From assembly GCA_026874595.1 (NCBI GenBank), contig CM049311.1:47309676-47373675 (forward strand): a DNA stretch of 64,000 nt, in the 5' to 3' direction. The position numbers were made by a program, and so were the translations under genes. The notes under the pieces were generated by a model that did no database searches, had not been told where the DNA came from, and saw only the letters and a list, made by a program, of their open reading frames with translations. The stretch is from Sipunculus nudus (lineage: Eukaryota > Annelida > Sipuncula > Golfingiida > Sipunculidae). How positions within the stretch are numbered: the stretch's first letter is position 1; each line of letters starts with the position of its first letter. Below are positions 19,761 to 33,565 of this stretch, piece by piece.

Positions 19761-22282
19761 CTGGTTATAGAACAAATTTTAAGGTATCTCCTGTGACAAT
19801 GGCTCAGCTTACACTTTAAAAATGAAAACAGCATTCTTCACTGTGGGTTTCATCTCATCAACAAACCGAAATTTGTTCTAATAATCTGCTCTTAATATTA
19901 TCAAAGTATACAAGGTTCGTTTATTAGACGACTTTTATTCTATAAATATAAACTTGTAGATTCTGGTGGGGCATGTATGCATGTTTGGTATTAAGTAATA
20001 GGTTATTGAGATTATTATTTTGTTATAAGTTTAATTTATATGTGTATAAATAATGTCTTCCTACCATTGTTCATTGGTAATACATGCCGCAGTAGGACAG
20101 GTTAAACCCTGAAGCAGGGGCAGCTTCCCTTGTCTAAAAAATCTTGGTATAAAGATACCAAGTATAGATGAAATGCACTGTTATTTATTGTCAAATTTAA
20201 ATTTAATGTTACTTAAGTTAGTTAAGCAAGAAAGTGGTATTCATTGTAGGGAAAAATGGATTGAGCTTGATTCTTCAATGATGATTTGTGTGAATAATGA
20301 GAAATATGAGTTCAGTCAGAGATGAATACATACATAATACAATCATTAGTCAGAATGAGATTCTCTGCCATTTTGAAATGAATTAAATCAGTACCTAATA
20401 TGTGCCTATAGTTATTTTCAAATGAATGTACAAAACAATCTGAGATAAATTTAAAATATTTCTGTATTGTTATGAGAAATACATACTGATGGTCGTTATA
20501 TATCAGTACTGTGGTTTTTGTTGTTTATTTTTGATGCAGGAAAATAATATAAAAAAGTTTGTTACACAATAATGCCCCTAGTATTTTCTGTTGTGCCTGG
20601 GGTATTGGAGTCAACGACATATTTACATTTTAGCGCCTGTTCCAAAGGCCCAGGTTTTTTAAGGAATTTTAGAACTGCACAAATTATAATTGTCCATCGA
20701 TAAAAAATGGGGCCTTCAGGCCCCATGTACTTATAAAGCAATTGGGACCAAGGGACCAGAGACTGAGGTCTTTTAATATTTTATGTTTTAACCATTACCG
20801 GTTCATCTATAGTTTGTATTAATTACCTATTTATATAATATATGAATATTATGAATTGATTATTAATGTAAATATTTGTTAAAAATATGATTATTACGGA
20901 AATATAATAGAATATTTGCAAACTCCTACTAGAGCCACTCAGCCTTGCTATGATCCAGTGATCGATGAAATTCAATTATTTACTCCTCAGCATAGTGGTT
21001 TTCCAGTGTAAAACATGAACTAAACAAATGTTAAAAACTACACAAGTTCAAAATTTCAACTGCATATTTCCATTTACAACTGCACAAATACTGATCAACT
21101 GCATGTAACAATATACCCTGTAGAGGCCTACACGCCCTCGTAGTGCTGCCATTGCATTCTTTATACCAATTCGTTTCATTCATTGAGTGAAATGTATTAG
21201 CAGATGGAATGCAGCGAGAGCAACGCGTGAGGAGTCTGAAAATGAAGATCTGGCAGATGTCTTGAATGAATCGACATTGTTTTAATACAAATATGTTAAT
21301 CTCTGTCATTTGATTTTACTATCCGTTTCCCTTTTAGTAGAAAATAAAGAAAGTGTCAGACATACAACTTGCATGCAACGAGGACACGTATTGGCCGGAC
21401 ACAGTGTGCTTTTAGCACAGACATTACTGGGGAGACAAAAATATGCCGTCTTGATGCTTGGTCTCATAACAGAGACAGATACCTTATTAGCTGAAGAACT
21501 TGGAGTATGAAGCTTTGCCTGCGCGAATGTTTTTTTTTTTTTTTTATAGTTGGTTAAATAACCCCCTCTCTATCTCCCTCTCTCAACCTCCTTACTCACA
21601 TGTTACATGCACACACACGATCATACACAGAAAAATGTCAGAAGTGACACTTGTATAGGCATGCCAGTTAAACAGTCTTAATTCTTGGGGAAGAAATAGG
21701 GCGTCTAAAATTACTTGGCTCGTTGACTTCACGCAGGTACAATACGTAGAACATATTCTTAGAGTTGCTCTTACTTATACACCGTAACAGCGGTCAAGCG
21801 TAACTGGTCAGTGAGGCGCCCGGTTCGTGCAATAAAACCTGAAAGCCATCACTTGTCTCTCGTGGCCAGGTGAACGTGGCCGGCAAATATTTCTAGTATC
21901 TCTGCCGACATCGGGTCCCTGTGAAAGATATATTTGCAATTTACTTCAATTGCGTTTATGTGGGCTTCAACTAGATGTGCCATAAATGCGCCGTAAATCG
22001 AGTAAATGTGCACAGTTTCAACATTACTATTGACCGCCAGTAGCCGGATAGTCGGATTTGAATCAGACTCGACTGGACGGAACCCCTGTGAAATTGACCA
22101 ATAAATCGAAGACAGGGAATTACCTTTAATGGGCAGATAAAATGACACCCACAAAATGGCACTCAATAGGACACGGGTTTACTTATTGTGATCCATCACA
22201 ATGGTACCCAACTGGCATTAAGTGAAGATGGTGGCCAAGAAATGTTCATAATTTCTGTTCACGGGAAAAATGTAGTGTGTTT
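19761..22282. other. Intergenic sequence
   Basis: AT-rich. It contains an exact hairpin at 20,708-20,727 and no recognised gene. An open minus frame of 105 codons at 21,849-22,166 has no recognisable domain and no flanking gene structure that I can support. Confidence 0.5.
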
Positions 22283-24931
22283 TTAGCTCAGCTGACTATA
22301 AGTCATCTGAGCTATAGTCGTGGTCCATTGTCCGTCGTCCGTCCGTCCGTCTGTCCGTCCGTCCGTCCGTCCGTCCGTCCGTAGATGTGGCACGTTTTGA
22401 AACCGTAAGACCTAGGAATCCAAAATTCGGCATAATGTTAGATGTCCCCAAGATCTCCTACCAAGCCAAAAACTGGGTCTTTGTGACTTCGTTCCTTTGA
22501 GAAATTAAGGAAAAACCTCAATTTTTTATTAAAAACCTATTTTTACACTTCAGGACTGCCTAATATCAAAACCACTCATCTGTTTTTCCTCATATTTACC
22601 ATAATTATTCCTCTATATAGTTCCTATGTACATGCCAGAAATTTTGTTTGTATTTTATAAATTTAAAAAGTTATGGGCCCAAACATAATGCATTGTGTAA
22701 AAAATCAGGAAAAATATTTGATCACTTAACACAAAATATGTTAAAGCTATAAACTTTTTTTCCAGTAATATAACTTTAATTAATCAAATTAAATTGTATA
22801 CCCAAAATTAGATCAAAATCTTTTAAATTTTTTAAAATATTAACAAAAATAAAAAATTGGTACCTTAAATTTTGCCCAACTTTGACCATGGCACGTTTTT
22901 TTCCTGTAAGTACTGTGGATTTAATTTTCACAGCATGTTTTTTTTTAGCATTTTGTCTGTAAACACCAAAAATTTGAAACCAGTTGATCAAAAACTAGAT
23001 TTTATTCAAGTTTTCAAGCACCATGTAACATATTATTTACATGAAGCTAGTGTCATGCAGTTTGCAAGTGCTCAGCTCCCCAGCTTCAGCTCTTAGTTCC
23101 TAAAATTTGGCATACAATTAGATGTCTCAAAAATCCCCTAGCATGCCAAGAATTTGTTCACTAGGACTTAATACCTTCGAGATATTAATGAAAAACTTCA
23201 TTTTTCCATTAAAAACCCATTGTTACACTTCAAGACTGCCTAATATCAAAACCACTGATCTGACTTTAATCATATATAATATACATATTTTTCTATATAT
23301 TCTCTATGCACATGCCAGGAATGATGTCAGTATTGCTTAATTGTTTTAGGTAATGGGCCCAAACATAATGCACTTTGTAAAAAATTAAGAAATATATTTA
23401 CTCCCTTAACAAGAGGATTGCTGAAGCTAGAGATTTTTTGTCAGGGATGTAACATTATTTAATCAAGATTCAATTGAATACCCAAATTAGTTCTGAATTT
23501 TTCAAATTTTATAAGTTATTAGTATAAATATAAAATTAGTACCTTAAATTTATCCAACTTTGACCATTGCATGTTTGTTTCCTGTGAGTACTGTTGATAT
23601 AATTTTCATATCATGCACACATAAAGATTTCAGCTTTTTAGTTTGAAAAGCTGAAAGAAATTGGCCAAAAATTGTAACTTTTATTAATGTTTTTATGAGA
23701 CCATGTCAGACCTTGGCTCTCTGTAGCACCTCTTGAGTCACCTGTATGTTGACCTTGTTGAACTTTCAGCAAATTATGCATGCTTGAGGCGAGGCATAAA
23801 CTGAGGTGTCCAGGCAGCTTATTATATAATGGCCAGCCACAGTTGATCCAGGTGTCCAACCCAACTCATCTAGTAGTTTTAACCAACAACATAACAATAA
23901 ACAAAAAGTAATAAATTTTTATTGGTTTTTAATAACAAATTAAAGAAAAATAGAAAAGGAATTTGTTAGTTGATAATAACAGGAAATTAACTGGCAGTTA
24001 CCGATGATATAAGAATCTTGTATCGATGGATAGAATGTCACGTATTCCAAATATCACCATGCAGTCACCTATGGTATTTTTCAGTTCAATTTTAATGTTA
24101 AAAAAGTAAATCATATTATTCATTACTAATCATTAGGGATCATATGAAGGAAATAAATTATAGACAAAGATGCAGTTGATAATATTAATCTAGATTCCTA
24201 CTGTGTCTAGTGTGTACATTGATGTGAAATTAGTCCAAAATGAATATATTACATTTTTTTTATATAATTAAAAGCCGTAAAACCAGGTACTTATGATCAT
24301 TATTTAAATGTGTGAATTTTGTATATTCTGGATTCTCAACATCATTGTTTGGTGAAAACTGAATAAATACCAGACATGGTGTGAATACTTTGCAATTGTA
24401 TTTAAACACGAATATGAATATGTACTCCATTATGAAATTTCTTTCATAAGAATGGGAATTCAGGTATAAATGAAAGTATATGAATACCAGTGCAAATATT
24501 TTCCAAATGTATTAATGAATGCATTCATGAATATATTCTTTAATATTATTTTAATAATCATTTCAGTTATATTTTATTTGAAAAAATCATACTATTCTCT
24601 TATTATTTTTAATAAAAATTATTTAGGACAATATTTGTAATTTTTTTAATAAATAGTTAAACTCTTATATTATATGTTCTGCTTATAAGTTATATGGCCA
24701 AGTCAAAATCTGTGTGACAATCCCACTCCATTTGTTAATGAAATAAATGAAATTAATCCTCTTTCCTGTCTCCAAAGGTACTATCAAAATCATACATAAG
24801 CTAAACCACAACAACTCATAATACAGCTTATTTTTATTACCATATAAAACCAGCATGTGCCTCATTTCTAAATCATATTTTTTTATCATATATATCAGCT
24901 GAGCGCCGTGACCCATAGGTCCCTTGTTTTT
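22283..24931 (+). mobile_element. Dispersed 2.6-kb repeat, copy 2
   Basis: Same start (TTTTAGCTCAGCTGACTATA), palindrome and CCGTCCGT run as the copy at 2,181, with close similarity through about 23,700 and the same internal 680-base duplication. It ends with CAGCTGAGCGCCGTGACCCA and TTGTTTTT. The last 1.2 kb is not clearly similar between the two copies. Confidence 0.8.
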
Positions 24932-26566
24932 TATATTATTTTTCATAGTTCTTAGTGTAAAAAGTGAAGAAATTGAGAGAAACAAAGCCATACTAATATG
25001 CGTATTTTGGTTTCTCTCATTCGAGCTTTACTGGACGTAACGTTTAATAACTTTGCCATGTTACATCTGGTTTATTTTTAGATCAGGTATATGTTCCAGT
25101 GTTGTTTAAGGTGTTAATCAGAGCAAAGAGAGCTTAAAAAAACATCGTATATTCTTACAATAAATCTTACACAAGGCAAGAACAGACTTTTTGTCGTTAA
25201 AATTTTACACAAGGGCTATACGTTGTATTATAAATCAAAATGGAAATCCTTGCACTCGCCATAAGTTGGTTTGCAAAGCAGTTTAAATTTGCTGTGCATG
25301 TCCTTTCTCTTTTTCTTTATCCTGAAAGTTACTCATGATTTATATACACAACTGATGTCAGCCGATCGATCGAAAGTCATTTGGGGAATTGCTATATTTT
25401 CCCCGTCGTACGTCCTGTCGTCTGTCTGTTAACAAGCACAGATCGGAACCTGTACATATAGAATGTTCAAAGGTGACTTCAAGACAGGAAGATCTCCCTG
25501 GATGTGTATACCTAGGTTATTGGTATCTAATGAGGCACTATGAAAGTCATACTTGTCAAAGAGTTGTGGGCAGCAAAATAGATGTAGTGTATTGAATATT
25601 AAAAGTGAAAAAGGACACATCAGTCAAACATATTTTACTGTCATTATGCAAATTGATAAAAACGATCGACAAAATCTTCAAAATTGTTTCCACAAATTGG
25701 GAAACTTTAGTGTCAATTTCGAATTTTAAGTAAAAGTTCCTATAAAAGATCAGATTCCAATGAATGACACCATATATATATATATTCATATAACAAGCCG
25801 AAGTTTAATGTGTACCAGTGTGTATCTATTGCATATCTTTAATGTGAATTATAACAAATTATTTTACTTAGCGGAGGACTCCTATTATGCATGAATTGTG
25901 TGTGTGTGTGTGTGTATGTAGCTGAAAAAAAAAATTGTTTTATATATTTATTCGTGATAAAAAGTAATATACATGTACACATACGTAGTGACTGATGATC
26001 AAGACATAATTACACTAGAGGCAATAGTTTTAAAGATGGCTATACCTTTTGTAGAATTAGGCCTATAGACTTTGGTTCCATTTATGAGTTTACTATAAAA
26101 TATTATATCTAAATCTGGTTTAGAATTAACTTATTCTGGAAACATAATACCTAATCTTCTAAATCCTTATACTTAATTGTAAAATACAGTATTTGAAATG
26201 TGATTAAGTAAACATATTTGAAATGTGTCAAACAGACGCTAATATATTTGACATGTGTCATACAGACGCTAAAAAGGTTTATTTATTATGTGTGTGTGCG
26301 TGCTCATGTCACCCCCCCCCCCCCGGAAGAGGAAATGACGCCACTGCATAGAACCATTACTCGGATCCACTCCTAATATGTTATTAAAATGTTGTGCGTT
26401 CTTCATGCACTTGATCAGGTTTAAATGCGGGTATGTAAATTCTTTAATTTTCAGTGAATTCTACATTCAGTAAATTTGCCAAATTGCATATACCATTCCA
26501 AGCCATATAATGTACACATAATCACCTTCCATTTTGTCCGTTATTTTGTCTTCTGTATGATTATAC

Positions 26567-26600
<34 letters not shown>

Positions 26601-26601
26601 T

Positions 26602-26641
<40 letters not shown>

Positions 26642-27066
26642 CAGTGTGGTGTGTAAAAATGTTTGGAATTCCAAAACCTATTTGGAATTTTAAATATTTT
26701 AAACCGTTTTTTTGGTATATAATCATTTTAACATATTTGGTGGTAAACATCTTAAATTAGCGCCAAATAAGATAAAAATTTTGAAATAAAAAACATCGGG
26801 GGATCTTATTTGAACATGATACCCTTGCAGGGGTATTTTGTATCTGCTGAAGGAGAAAAGGAATAACTGAAACAATTCTGACACATGTTCATGAGGCAGT
26901 GCCGAGATCTTTTTATCCGGATTGATAGCAAACAAGCATAAAGTGTAATAATCTGAAACAAAAGAACAGGGCCAGATGTGGACATTTATATATAAGTTCT
27001 GACAGTATCTATGGTCAGTGGTGAATGGCGGCGATGATGGAGTAAGGAACATGATCAAATAGCAGT
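24932..27066. other. Intergenic sequence with simple repeats
   Basis: A TG run at about 25,894-25,918, a C run at about 26,311-26,325 and an AT-rich microsatellite at 26,566-26,640. No gene. Confidence 0.6.
26566..26640. repeat. CATA/AT microsatellite
   Basis: CATACATACATA followed by two long AT runs and another CATACA. Confidence 0.95.
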
Positions 27067-28927
27067 TTTTATCTCAGCTGACTGAAAGTCAATCGAGCTG
27101 TATAAAAATGATCTTTGTCCCTCGTCCGTAGACCAACTTGCCAGCCGTGAACCAGGCAAAAATAAAAAAATTGCATGTTAAGGTTTCAGACCTGACATTT
27201 TGCATACAGTTAGTTGGTGGAAAAAACTATTACTATAACTGAAATTAGGTCAATGTGACCTAATTTTCCACAATGAATAAAGGTTATTCAATATGTTTCA
27301 TGTGTTCATGTCCTTGATTAGGCCAATGTGGTGTAATTTGTAGTAAAATTTGTACCCTATTAGTAGAATCAATTTTTAGTTGAGTGTACACCAAAAATTT
27401 AAAATGATTTTATAAAAAAAAAATTTAAAAAAAGTAACTAAAACTGTTAATGTTTACCAAATTTGCACTATTTTGCAGCAAAATTACGATTTGAAGTACA
27501 TATATTTTGCCAAACAAAATGCTGCCAATTTGTTCCCTATTGAATAATTTACTATATGTCATCATTCTAGGGTTATATTTTATATTTACATTCTTTGGAT
27601 CCTGTTTTTTTTTAATATTGTTGATATTTGTACATATATATAAATTTGATATTATTCAATATTTGCTCTTGTTGTTTTAGCAAAAGTTACAGGATATTTT
27701 TCCATTATTGAGGTATTCAAAAAAGAACAGTACTTCAGGCCAATTTCTGTGGACATTCTTGTTCAAACATTAAAACAATAGCGTAATATACACATGATAA
27801 AGGGTTTGGATTACTACTATGAGCAAAGATGAAAGTAAAATTTGACATAGTATTCCAGTAGTGTTCTCTTCATTCAGTCATACTGATAATCACAATAAAT
27901 TTATTTATCTAAGTGAAATTAGCAAATCAGTTCATGTGGCTCGTATGATATATGTAAATATCCGGAAGGAAATATAAATCAGCTTGCTTTAACTCATCTG
28001 GTAAAATATCTTAATTAAAAAGTCTTATGTCCCGATATTACCCCTGTAACTGGCACAACAATGAAAAAAACATTAGATTTATCCAGAAAAACCCTTTATT
28101 CATGATATTTTGCTTATTTACTTATATTTTACTTAAATGTTATTTAAATGCTTAAATAAATGGGACTGACAGCTATAATTTAATTTAATTTTTATAATTT
28201 CATGACTATCACTACAGTTTAAAATGCGTTGTTAGCACCCATATTTTTAGAAATGATAATGGTGTCCTTGAAAATATTTAGTTGATTTACCTGTTTATCT
28301 AAGAAGTTAAAATCAATAAACCATACATCTATACTGAGCTACAATAGTTTGTGTTTATTCATATTTCATTTTTTGTATATGTTTGATGGTTACTTTGAAA
28401 CTTGCAGAGAACAGTTTTGCCAAAGGTTAACTTCAGTACTCCTTATTTGGTAGACTGTTTCATTCCTCTGGTTCGGTGTAACTTCATACCATGCAGTTAT
28501 AAAGAAAAGTTTGTACTTAAAAAGGCAACTAAACTGTTTGGTAAGAAAGTGACTTACAGTTCTGAAATTTGACTACAATTGGTCCATCTAGAGCAAACAT
28601 TTTATAAAATTGACAAGTGTGGATTTACCTGATAGTTTCTATGCATGTGAACATGGATGACCATATTCATTTTGTAAGATTAGTGGCTATATATGTTTAA
28701 AATTATATAGATTATCATGTCACAGTCTTAATTCTTCTTCTTCAATCAAAATTTTGTATTCTACCACTACCAAATTTCAGGGTCATCCTCTTCAAATGCT
28801 ATAATATTCAAGAAAAATATAACTTTAGCGCTTAGCCATTTTCCATTTTGCTTAAATTTTACAAAATTGAAGTCATAGTCAAATTCAGCTGAGCATGGTG
28901 ATGCATGGGTCATGGCAGTCATGTCAG
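27067..28927 (+). mobile_element. Diverged relative of the 2.6-kb repeat
   Basis: Starts TTTATCTCAGCTGACTGAAAG with the same hairpin layout and GTCCCTCGTCCGTAGACC, and ends near AGCTGAGCATGGTGATGCAT. Internal sequence differs from the other copies, so only the termini tie them together. Non-coding. Confidence 0.5.
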
Positions 28928-29579
28928 AGTTTTATTTCAGCAGTCATTATGTTAATATTAAGTATTTGACCATCACAAAATAGCACCCATTAAATCCTTT
29001 ATGCATTAACCAAGATTATACCCATGGGTCCAGTGTTTATACGTTACACAAGCATGAACAATATCGATGAATACAAAAGGATATGACATGCATGTAATAT
29101 GTTCTGTACTCAAATATATTTATCATATATTAAATTATATACATATATATATATATTATATTTTAATATACTTATCTCCCCACAAAAGGCAGCTTGATCG
29201 TGTTAAGAACGGACAAGGTTTCTTGCTTTTTTTAAGGGAGAAAATTAAAGCTTGAGTGACCTTATATTTCCCCCCCATAAAGTTGTGCCGTTTTAATATT
29301 ATCATAATAAATTTAATGTGTCTCTGGGACAGAATCTTCCTTATCGTATTAACTCCAGAGTTTCTTTCAAAATCAAAAATTTTTTGGGGTCAGTTTTAAC
29401 ATTTTGTTAAATTGCGCCTGAATAATATTTTAACTAATTAATGGTAAGTCGAACAATGGAAATTAATCAAGTGACGAGATATTATTATTTGCCAACTCAG
29501 AAGCCAAGATATAATTCGTTGTTTTAACAAGGCACGATGGTTGTTCAGTATTTTCATTCATTTTGAATTCGGTATTATT

Positions 29580-29628
<49 letters not shown>

Positions 29629-30239
29629 AAGAGAAACAGAGAGAGAGGGGGCACTTGTTTTACGTTACGCTGAAACAAAAAGGGTTGTGGCTTCTCTAGA
29701 TGTTCAGTTAATTATTTGCCTAACAAAGGCCTACATTTTTCTATACTTTAATTACTTTTTGTTACTTTAATTAAACGGGATTTTTGGTGGACTTCATCAG
29801 ATGAAAACAAATGAAAAATGATCGAGATAAGGGAAAACTTATGTTCACCTGAGCTGGTATATATACAGTGTTTCAGGTGGTTATTACCCAGACCGGACCT
29901 TGTCCTGGGCGCCACGCCATGCAGACAACGCTCCGTGCCTTTATACGATGGGCCAATAAATATCGCACCTATATTCATGGGGTGTGGGAGGGATGGTAAT
30001 TAGAGCCATTTAGGAACGATAAACAACCTCGTGTCTTCATGCTAAACGTCGGATTCGGTCACTTATGGCGCCCTTTACCCCAGTAAAATATAAAGATGCT
30101 TGCCGGAACGTATGTCCATTGCAGGGTTTGCTGTAAATCTTTGCATGAGTGCGGCGTTATAAGTACAGAGAGACGTGAGAGAGATCGGGAGCTAACTTCA
30201 TACTTCAATGATCAGCTTTTGAAGAAAGACTAAAGAGGC
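28928..30239. other. Intergenic sequence
   Basis: AT microsatellite at about 29,138-29,160 and a GA run at 29,580-29,650. No gene. Confidence 0.6.
29580..29650. repeat. GA microsatellite
   Basis: More than 20 GA units, becoming interrupted at the 3' side. Confidence 0.97.
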
Positions 30240-30516
30240 TGGCCCGCTTCTAAATTGGCAGGGGCGGATTAGGGGGGGGGAGCGCAGAGGGTCCCCCTTA
30301 CCAAAAAATCTGGGGAAAAAACTCTTAGAGCACCATCACGCTTCCAGTTACAATGTACGTTTTGCTTTATAAGCTTTTAAGCTATGCATTTAAGCTACCT
30401 CAGATTGCACTATTACAACCTAAATTTAAAAAAAAATCCGCTCCCCCCTCCCCCCCCCCCCCATTGCCGCTTCGCGCAATGTGAGCTTCCCCTCCCCCCA
30501 CCCCCACCCCCTATTC

Positions 30517-30726
30517 CAGGGGCGGATCCAGGATTTAGGAAAAAGGGGGGGGTCCAACCCAGGACGACAAATGAAAAATCTAAAAAAAAGGTCTTCAGGT
30601 CTGGAAATGGGGGGGGGGGGGGGTCCAGGCCGCAAAGTTATGTCTAAAACCACTTAAAAAAGTTGCTTTGGGTGAAAAAGGGGGTCCGAACCCCCTGGAC
30701 CCCCCCCCCCCCTGGATCCGCTTCTG
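30517..30726. mobile_element. Short GC-rich fold-back element
   Basis: AGGGGCGGATCCAGG at the left and CCTGGATCCGCTTCTG at the right are inverted repeats, with G and C homopolymer runs inside. A further partial copy (GGCAGGGGCGGATTAGG) lies at about 30,258 and a worn one at about 9,926. It is a non-autonomous element about 210 bases long. Confidence 0.75.
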
Positions 30727-33145
30727 TATTTTAAATTCCTGTATCCTCTTTGATTGGAGTACGTAACCATTTGGATCTAAGGTTACCTTTCATCAAATTG
30801 TTATCAGCAGGTAGTTACCAAGTGTTTTTAATTCAAATCTCCGTTTCTCGTTAGCAATCAATGAAACGCTTATGAAGTAAAGAGAAGCATGCGAAAACTC
30901 ATGACCAAGGGGTTGAAACCATGGAGACCAACTTGACAACAGAATTCTGGGAATGCATACCAGATAATGTAGACCTCTGAAAGTGTTTGCTCAATTGAAA
31001 AGGACCTTTCTCTATTTAGCGTCCGCTCAAATGACAGTTTACAAATTTCCTTCCAAAGGTAGGTGTGATGCACTTTATTAACTGTCAGTGTTCCATTATT
31101 CCAGTGACATTTGCTCATTAACTTGGGCGTCCCACACGAGCCCCAGCAGGGACAAACTATTTGTATCTTTAGATTTGCAGAGGTACCCCGTGTCTGTGAT
31201 GGACGGGTTTAATGCTCTGTTCCCTTGAGGTTTGATGTTTACACCTATTGTGTATACATCATATATGTCCTTTACAATACGCCTTATCAATCAATGTCCA
31301 ACTTATTTTTCACTGTCCAACTCCAGTTTATTTCCAAGTAAATGACTGCTCAGTGTCTAATATATATACATATATATATATAAATATATAAACATATATA
31401 TATATGCCACGCGCCAACGGTGGATCGACCGATGGGTCGCCAATCGACCGATATAGGCTGACCCATCGATCGATATTGAAGTTCACAAGGAACAAAAAGT
31501 ATGTACTATATCATGTATTATTTCTTATTTTAAATATAAAAAATAGACAATAAGATAATTAAATGTTGATGTAACCTATGAAAATAAAATAACTGTTAAC
31601 TAACCACTAAAGTGGCTGACGAATCATACCTTTTATGTAATGTTTATATGTAATTCTATACATGTGCACCTGTAATCTCTCTTAGGTCCAACTAGAAAAT
31701 CGTTTTCCTATGCGGTTCTGTTGATTTTTTTTTTTTACAAACTCTTTTTTAGGTCAAGCTCCCTTTTTTATCCCAGTAGCTGCGTGCTGTCCACATATGT
31801 AGCACATGGACACATGTTTCCTTAATATAAATATATTAAGTATTCACCACAGATTACGTGTTTCAAATTGTCTTATTTATTGATTTTTTTAAAAGCTCTT
31901 ATCAGATGAATAAGCAGCGAGTCAAATGTCAATTTTAATACTAAAATAACAATGTGCCCCCTACCTTCCATCTTAACTATAATGACCATTATATCCCCCC
32001 CTAGAAATTCATAAGTTATGTCAAAGCTCGTATACAGTTTATGAAACCAACTAGCTCTGTTATTATCAAATAAAGATTGAAATATTCGTTGAATCCTAAA
32101 TTTTTATCTTAATAGGCAATGGATGGCATCACTGTAACTCGGACATAAAACATTTTGATTGTTTGATCTTGACCATAAATGAACATCTTCACACTGAACT
32201 ACTCTGAGCATCTCCTGAGAGAATACATAAAGAATTTACATATGCCTGCAGGAAACCATCATTCTGATAATTTAAACGTCCCTTATTTTGTTTAATATAA
32301 GTTTTATATATGCAGTTGTTTTTTTTTCAGGAGAAATATAAATATGTATACATAAGATGCATATAAATATCCCACCCCGATAAAAAATTATGATCCTCAG
32401 TGTTTCCTGAAGGTATTTTATATAGGAGTTCACCTTTATCCGACTTATATCCGACTTTACCTTTATCCTATATGAAATGTGTTTTATCCACTTAAAAGTA
32501 TAAATGATATGAATTATCAGCATTGAAACCCCCTAAATATGGAATGAAACACCTTGGTGCTGTTAACACTATATGCACCGCCTAATAGTGCATGACACCA
32601 TATGTATATAGGTGGGAAGATACGTCTTTTTATAATATTTTTTTCACGGAAGTTATAAAATATGAAATCGACCGCTGGCGCAAGCCCACCGGCCGATGGC
32701 GCGAGACACACACACATATATATATAGATTTTGTGTAAAATTATTTATTAAGCCATGCTATTACACCGTGCATGATGTATATAGTGTGTATATAGGCCTA
32801 TACTTGCATTGTATACATATACGCACGCCAAGCATGCTGAAAATTATTAAAAAACGATAACACTGAGTTTTGTTAAAATTTAATATTTAATTCTGAAAAA
32901 AAAAATACTAGTACAAGCATAAGTAAAGAGAGGTAGAAAGTATACCATATATTTGTGTCGACGACAGCAGTTTGTGTATTATGTTAGCGCGATGGGATAT
33001 AAGTGACCGGGGAGTTCAGTTTCTGTAAAGATGTTATTTGTGCACTTAAGACACACGTTTTAGTGCGTTAATGTTCTTGTCAATATTTCATCGGAAGTAT
33101 TTGAACTCGCGCAGAAGTCTCCTTGTTGTGTTGACTTGGTTGCTC
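30727..33145. other. Intergenic sequence
   Basis: AT runs around 31,362-31,408, then an imperfect hairpin at 31,425-31,473. GCGCCA.CGG occurs inverted near 31,411 and 32,690, possible ends of a 1.3-kb element, weakly supported. No gene. Confidence 0.5.
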
Positions 33146-33219
33146 TCACTGTCCGCCGCCACACATCTCACAGCGCTTCTTCCGCTCGCCTAGTTCCTCA
33201 ATCTTCTCCACAGAGCGCT
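33146..33219 (-). CDS. Peptide precursor, C-terminal exon
   Basis: Entered in phase 1. Encodes KRSVEKIEELGERKKR and CEMCGGGQ, then TGA at 33,146-33,148. Two cysteines two residues apart follow the tetrabasic site. Confidence 0.65.
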
Positions 33220-33364
33220 CTGTGAATAATAGAAAATAATATCTAGTATATGTTCCTTGTTTTGCATATTTCATATATTATAAAGTTTATATATTGATCA
33301 CAATTTAATATATTCACTTTCCAAAATTTAAATTCCCTGCAACCTTCATATATACATATATATA

Positions 33365-33424
<60 letters not shown>

Positions 33425-33518
33425 CAAGCAAGTGACGTCACGCAAAGCAACGTCATCTGTATCTCTTATCATCCTTATATATACGATACATGAATAAAAC
33501 AAGGCTACAGTATACATC

Positions 33519-33565
<47 letters not shown>

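Noticed and set aside
21310-21510. 66-codon plus-strand open frame
   Set aside because: Non-ATG start and no recognisable motif.
21849-22166. 105-codon minus-strand open frame
   Set aside because: Reasonable length and codon use, but no domain, no homologous motif I know and no flanking exon that I could place. Left as undecided rather than called.
30384-30653. Pro- and Gly-rich open frames on both strands
   Set aside because: Products of C and G homopolymer runs in and beside the fold-back element.
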